This document shows, piece after piece, positions 39,888 through 40,468 of a stretch of 40,468 nt of DNA; the stretch's first letter is position 1; each line of letters begins with the position of its first letter. A program made the translations under genes and the position numbers. Below the pieces are notes generated by a model, which saw only the letters and a list, made by a program, of their open reading frames with translations, did no database searches and was not told the origin of the DNA. Origin of the DNA: JBDTNQ01 sp039933635 (GTDB taxonomy: Bacteria; Acidobacteriota; Vicinamibacteria; Vicinamibacterales; SCN-69-37); assembly GCA_039933635.1 (NCBI GenBank), contig JBDTNQ010000025.1, positions 1 through 40,468 on the forward strand, given 5' to 3'.

Positions 39888-40468
39888 CAGCCGCTCCTCG
39901 GTCGCGAAGGATGCCCGGGCGATCGACGCGCCGGCTCCCGGTCCTCGATGAACCGTGTGGCGGCGGACCATTCGCGCGCTTTTGGCAGGGCCGACGCCCA
40001 GCCGCTGGCCTCGAGAAAGGCGAGATCGACACCGACGGTCGGCGATCCAGCGGCGTCGCCGGCTTCGACCAGTGTGTCCGCGACGTGCACTGCCGCGAGC
40101 ACTTCGCGATCGCCCGCTTCGACGGCACTCGGGCGATGGTGGTACGCGACGGCTTCCACGACGCTGAAGGGCAATCCCCACACGCCCAGCAGGTACGCGC
40201 CAACTTCCGCGTGGGACACGCCGAGCTGTTCCTGTTCGGCCTCGTGCAGCGGTCGCTGACGCGACGTCCGCAGAACCTCGGCATACCTGTCGGGCATGCT
40301 CACGCTCAGGACGATCTGTCCGATGTCGTGCAGCAACCCCGCCGTGAACGCGTCATCCGCAACGCGCTGATTCACGACCAGCCGTTTGGCGAGGCGCGCG
40401 GTCATCAACGAGTGTTCCTGCAGCAAATCCACGGAGAGGCCTGGCAATTGACGGCGCTCGGCGAGCGC
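39887..40468 (-). CDS. HDOD domain protein, C-terminal part
   Basis: The gene enters from the right edge, so its N-terminus is missing; 193 residues are visible. They match the second half of the HDOD protein at 37434: LLHDIGQIVLSVSMPDRYAE, LGVSHAEVGAYLLGVWGLPF, VEAVAYHHRPS and VLAAVHVADTL occur in the same order. The two are thus paralogues. A polar tail (after about residue 160 of the visible part) ends RRSPGHPSRPRSG. The stop overlaps the receiver-EAL start by one base, so both are made together. Whether a receiver domain precedes it cannot be seen. Confidence 0.9.
   Translation of the reverse strand, partial: ALAERRQLPGLSVDLLQEHSLMTARLAKRLVVNQRVADDAFTAGLLHDIGQIVLSVSMPDRYAEVLRTSRQRPLHEAEQEQLGVSHAEVGAYLLGVWGLPFSVVEAVAYHHRPSAVEAGDREVLAAVHVADTLVEAGDAAGSPTVGVDLAFLEASGWASALPKAREWSAATRFIEDREPARRSPGHPSRPRSG

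Overview
The window is about 40 kb of GC-rich, densely coded bacterial chromosome. The VWFA-related domain gene with a secretion signal (and a decayed second copy), a 1.2-kb-residue TonB-type receptor that begins with a carboxypeptidase-regulatory-like domain, and tandem PQQ-type beta-propeller proteins are a combination typical of Acidobacteriota, probably the class Vicinamibacteria. That placement is an inference from gene content. I see no rRNA, tRNA, CRISPR array, prophage or insertion sequence.

Left part (1-8318). This holds the N-terminal part of ClpA, a secreted 5'-nucleotidase-type metallophosphatase on the opposite strand, ClpS, a UPF0182 membrane protein, and a large polytopic membrane protein of GT-C type appearance. 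A single-cysteine peroxiredoxin follows, translationally coupled to a group II truncated hemoglobin. clpS and clpA face the same way but are separated by the nucleotidase gene.

Amino-acid block (8325-17974). An apparent ilvD-ilvB-ilvN-ilvC-serA operon runs on the minus strand from a good sigma-70-like promoter at 15002-15030. It covers branched-chain amino acid synthesis and the first step of serine synthesis. A bifunctional pheA diverges from it. After pheA, on the minus strand, comes a sulfur-carrier (MoaD/CysO-like) and MoeB-rhodanese pair. Two kinds of repeat sit between these genes. One is a family of 26-nt palindromes (five copies, two of the sites being inverted pairs that flank pheA). 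The other is a roughly 250-nt inverted structure built from short GGTTCTGG-like units between ilvN and ilvC. The sulfur-carrier gene has a strong intrinsic terminator directly upstream of its ribosome-binding site, which suggests attenuation.

Uptake and catabolism block (18202-33834). It holds a VWFA-related secreted protein and, divergently, a regulator that joins an IclR-like helix-turn-helix to a sugar-binding periplasmic-type domain. Between the two lies a perfect 9+3+9 palindrome. Next come the TonB-type receptor, a VWFA pseudogene, and a tight run: epimerase/isomerase, Tm-1-like UPF0261 protein, FAD-linked oxidase and 4Fe-4S protein. Two exported PQQ-type propeller proteins end the block. 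Together these look like import and oxidative breakdown of a sugar or sugar acid under the fused sensor-regulator. The substrate cannot be read from the sequence.

Right part (33931-40468). A membrane-anchored proline-rich protein and a BON-LysM protein are followed by a signalling island. This contains a triple-PAS histidine kinase coupled to a receiver-HDOD protein and, convergently, a receiver-EAL c-di-GMP phosphodiesterase coupled to a second HDOD protein that runs off the window.
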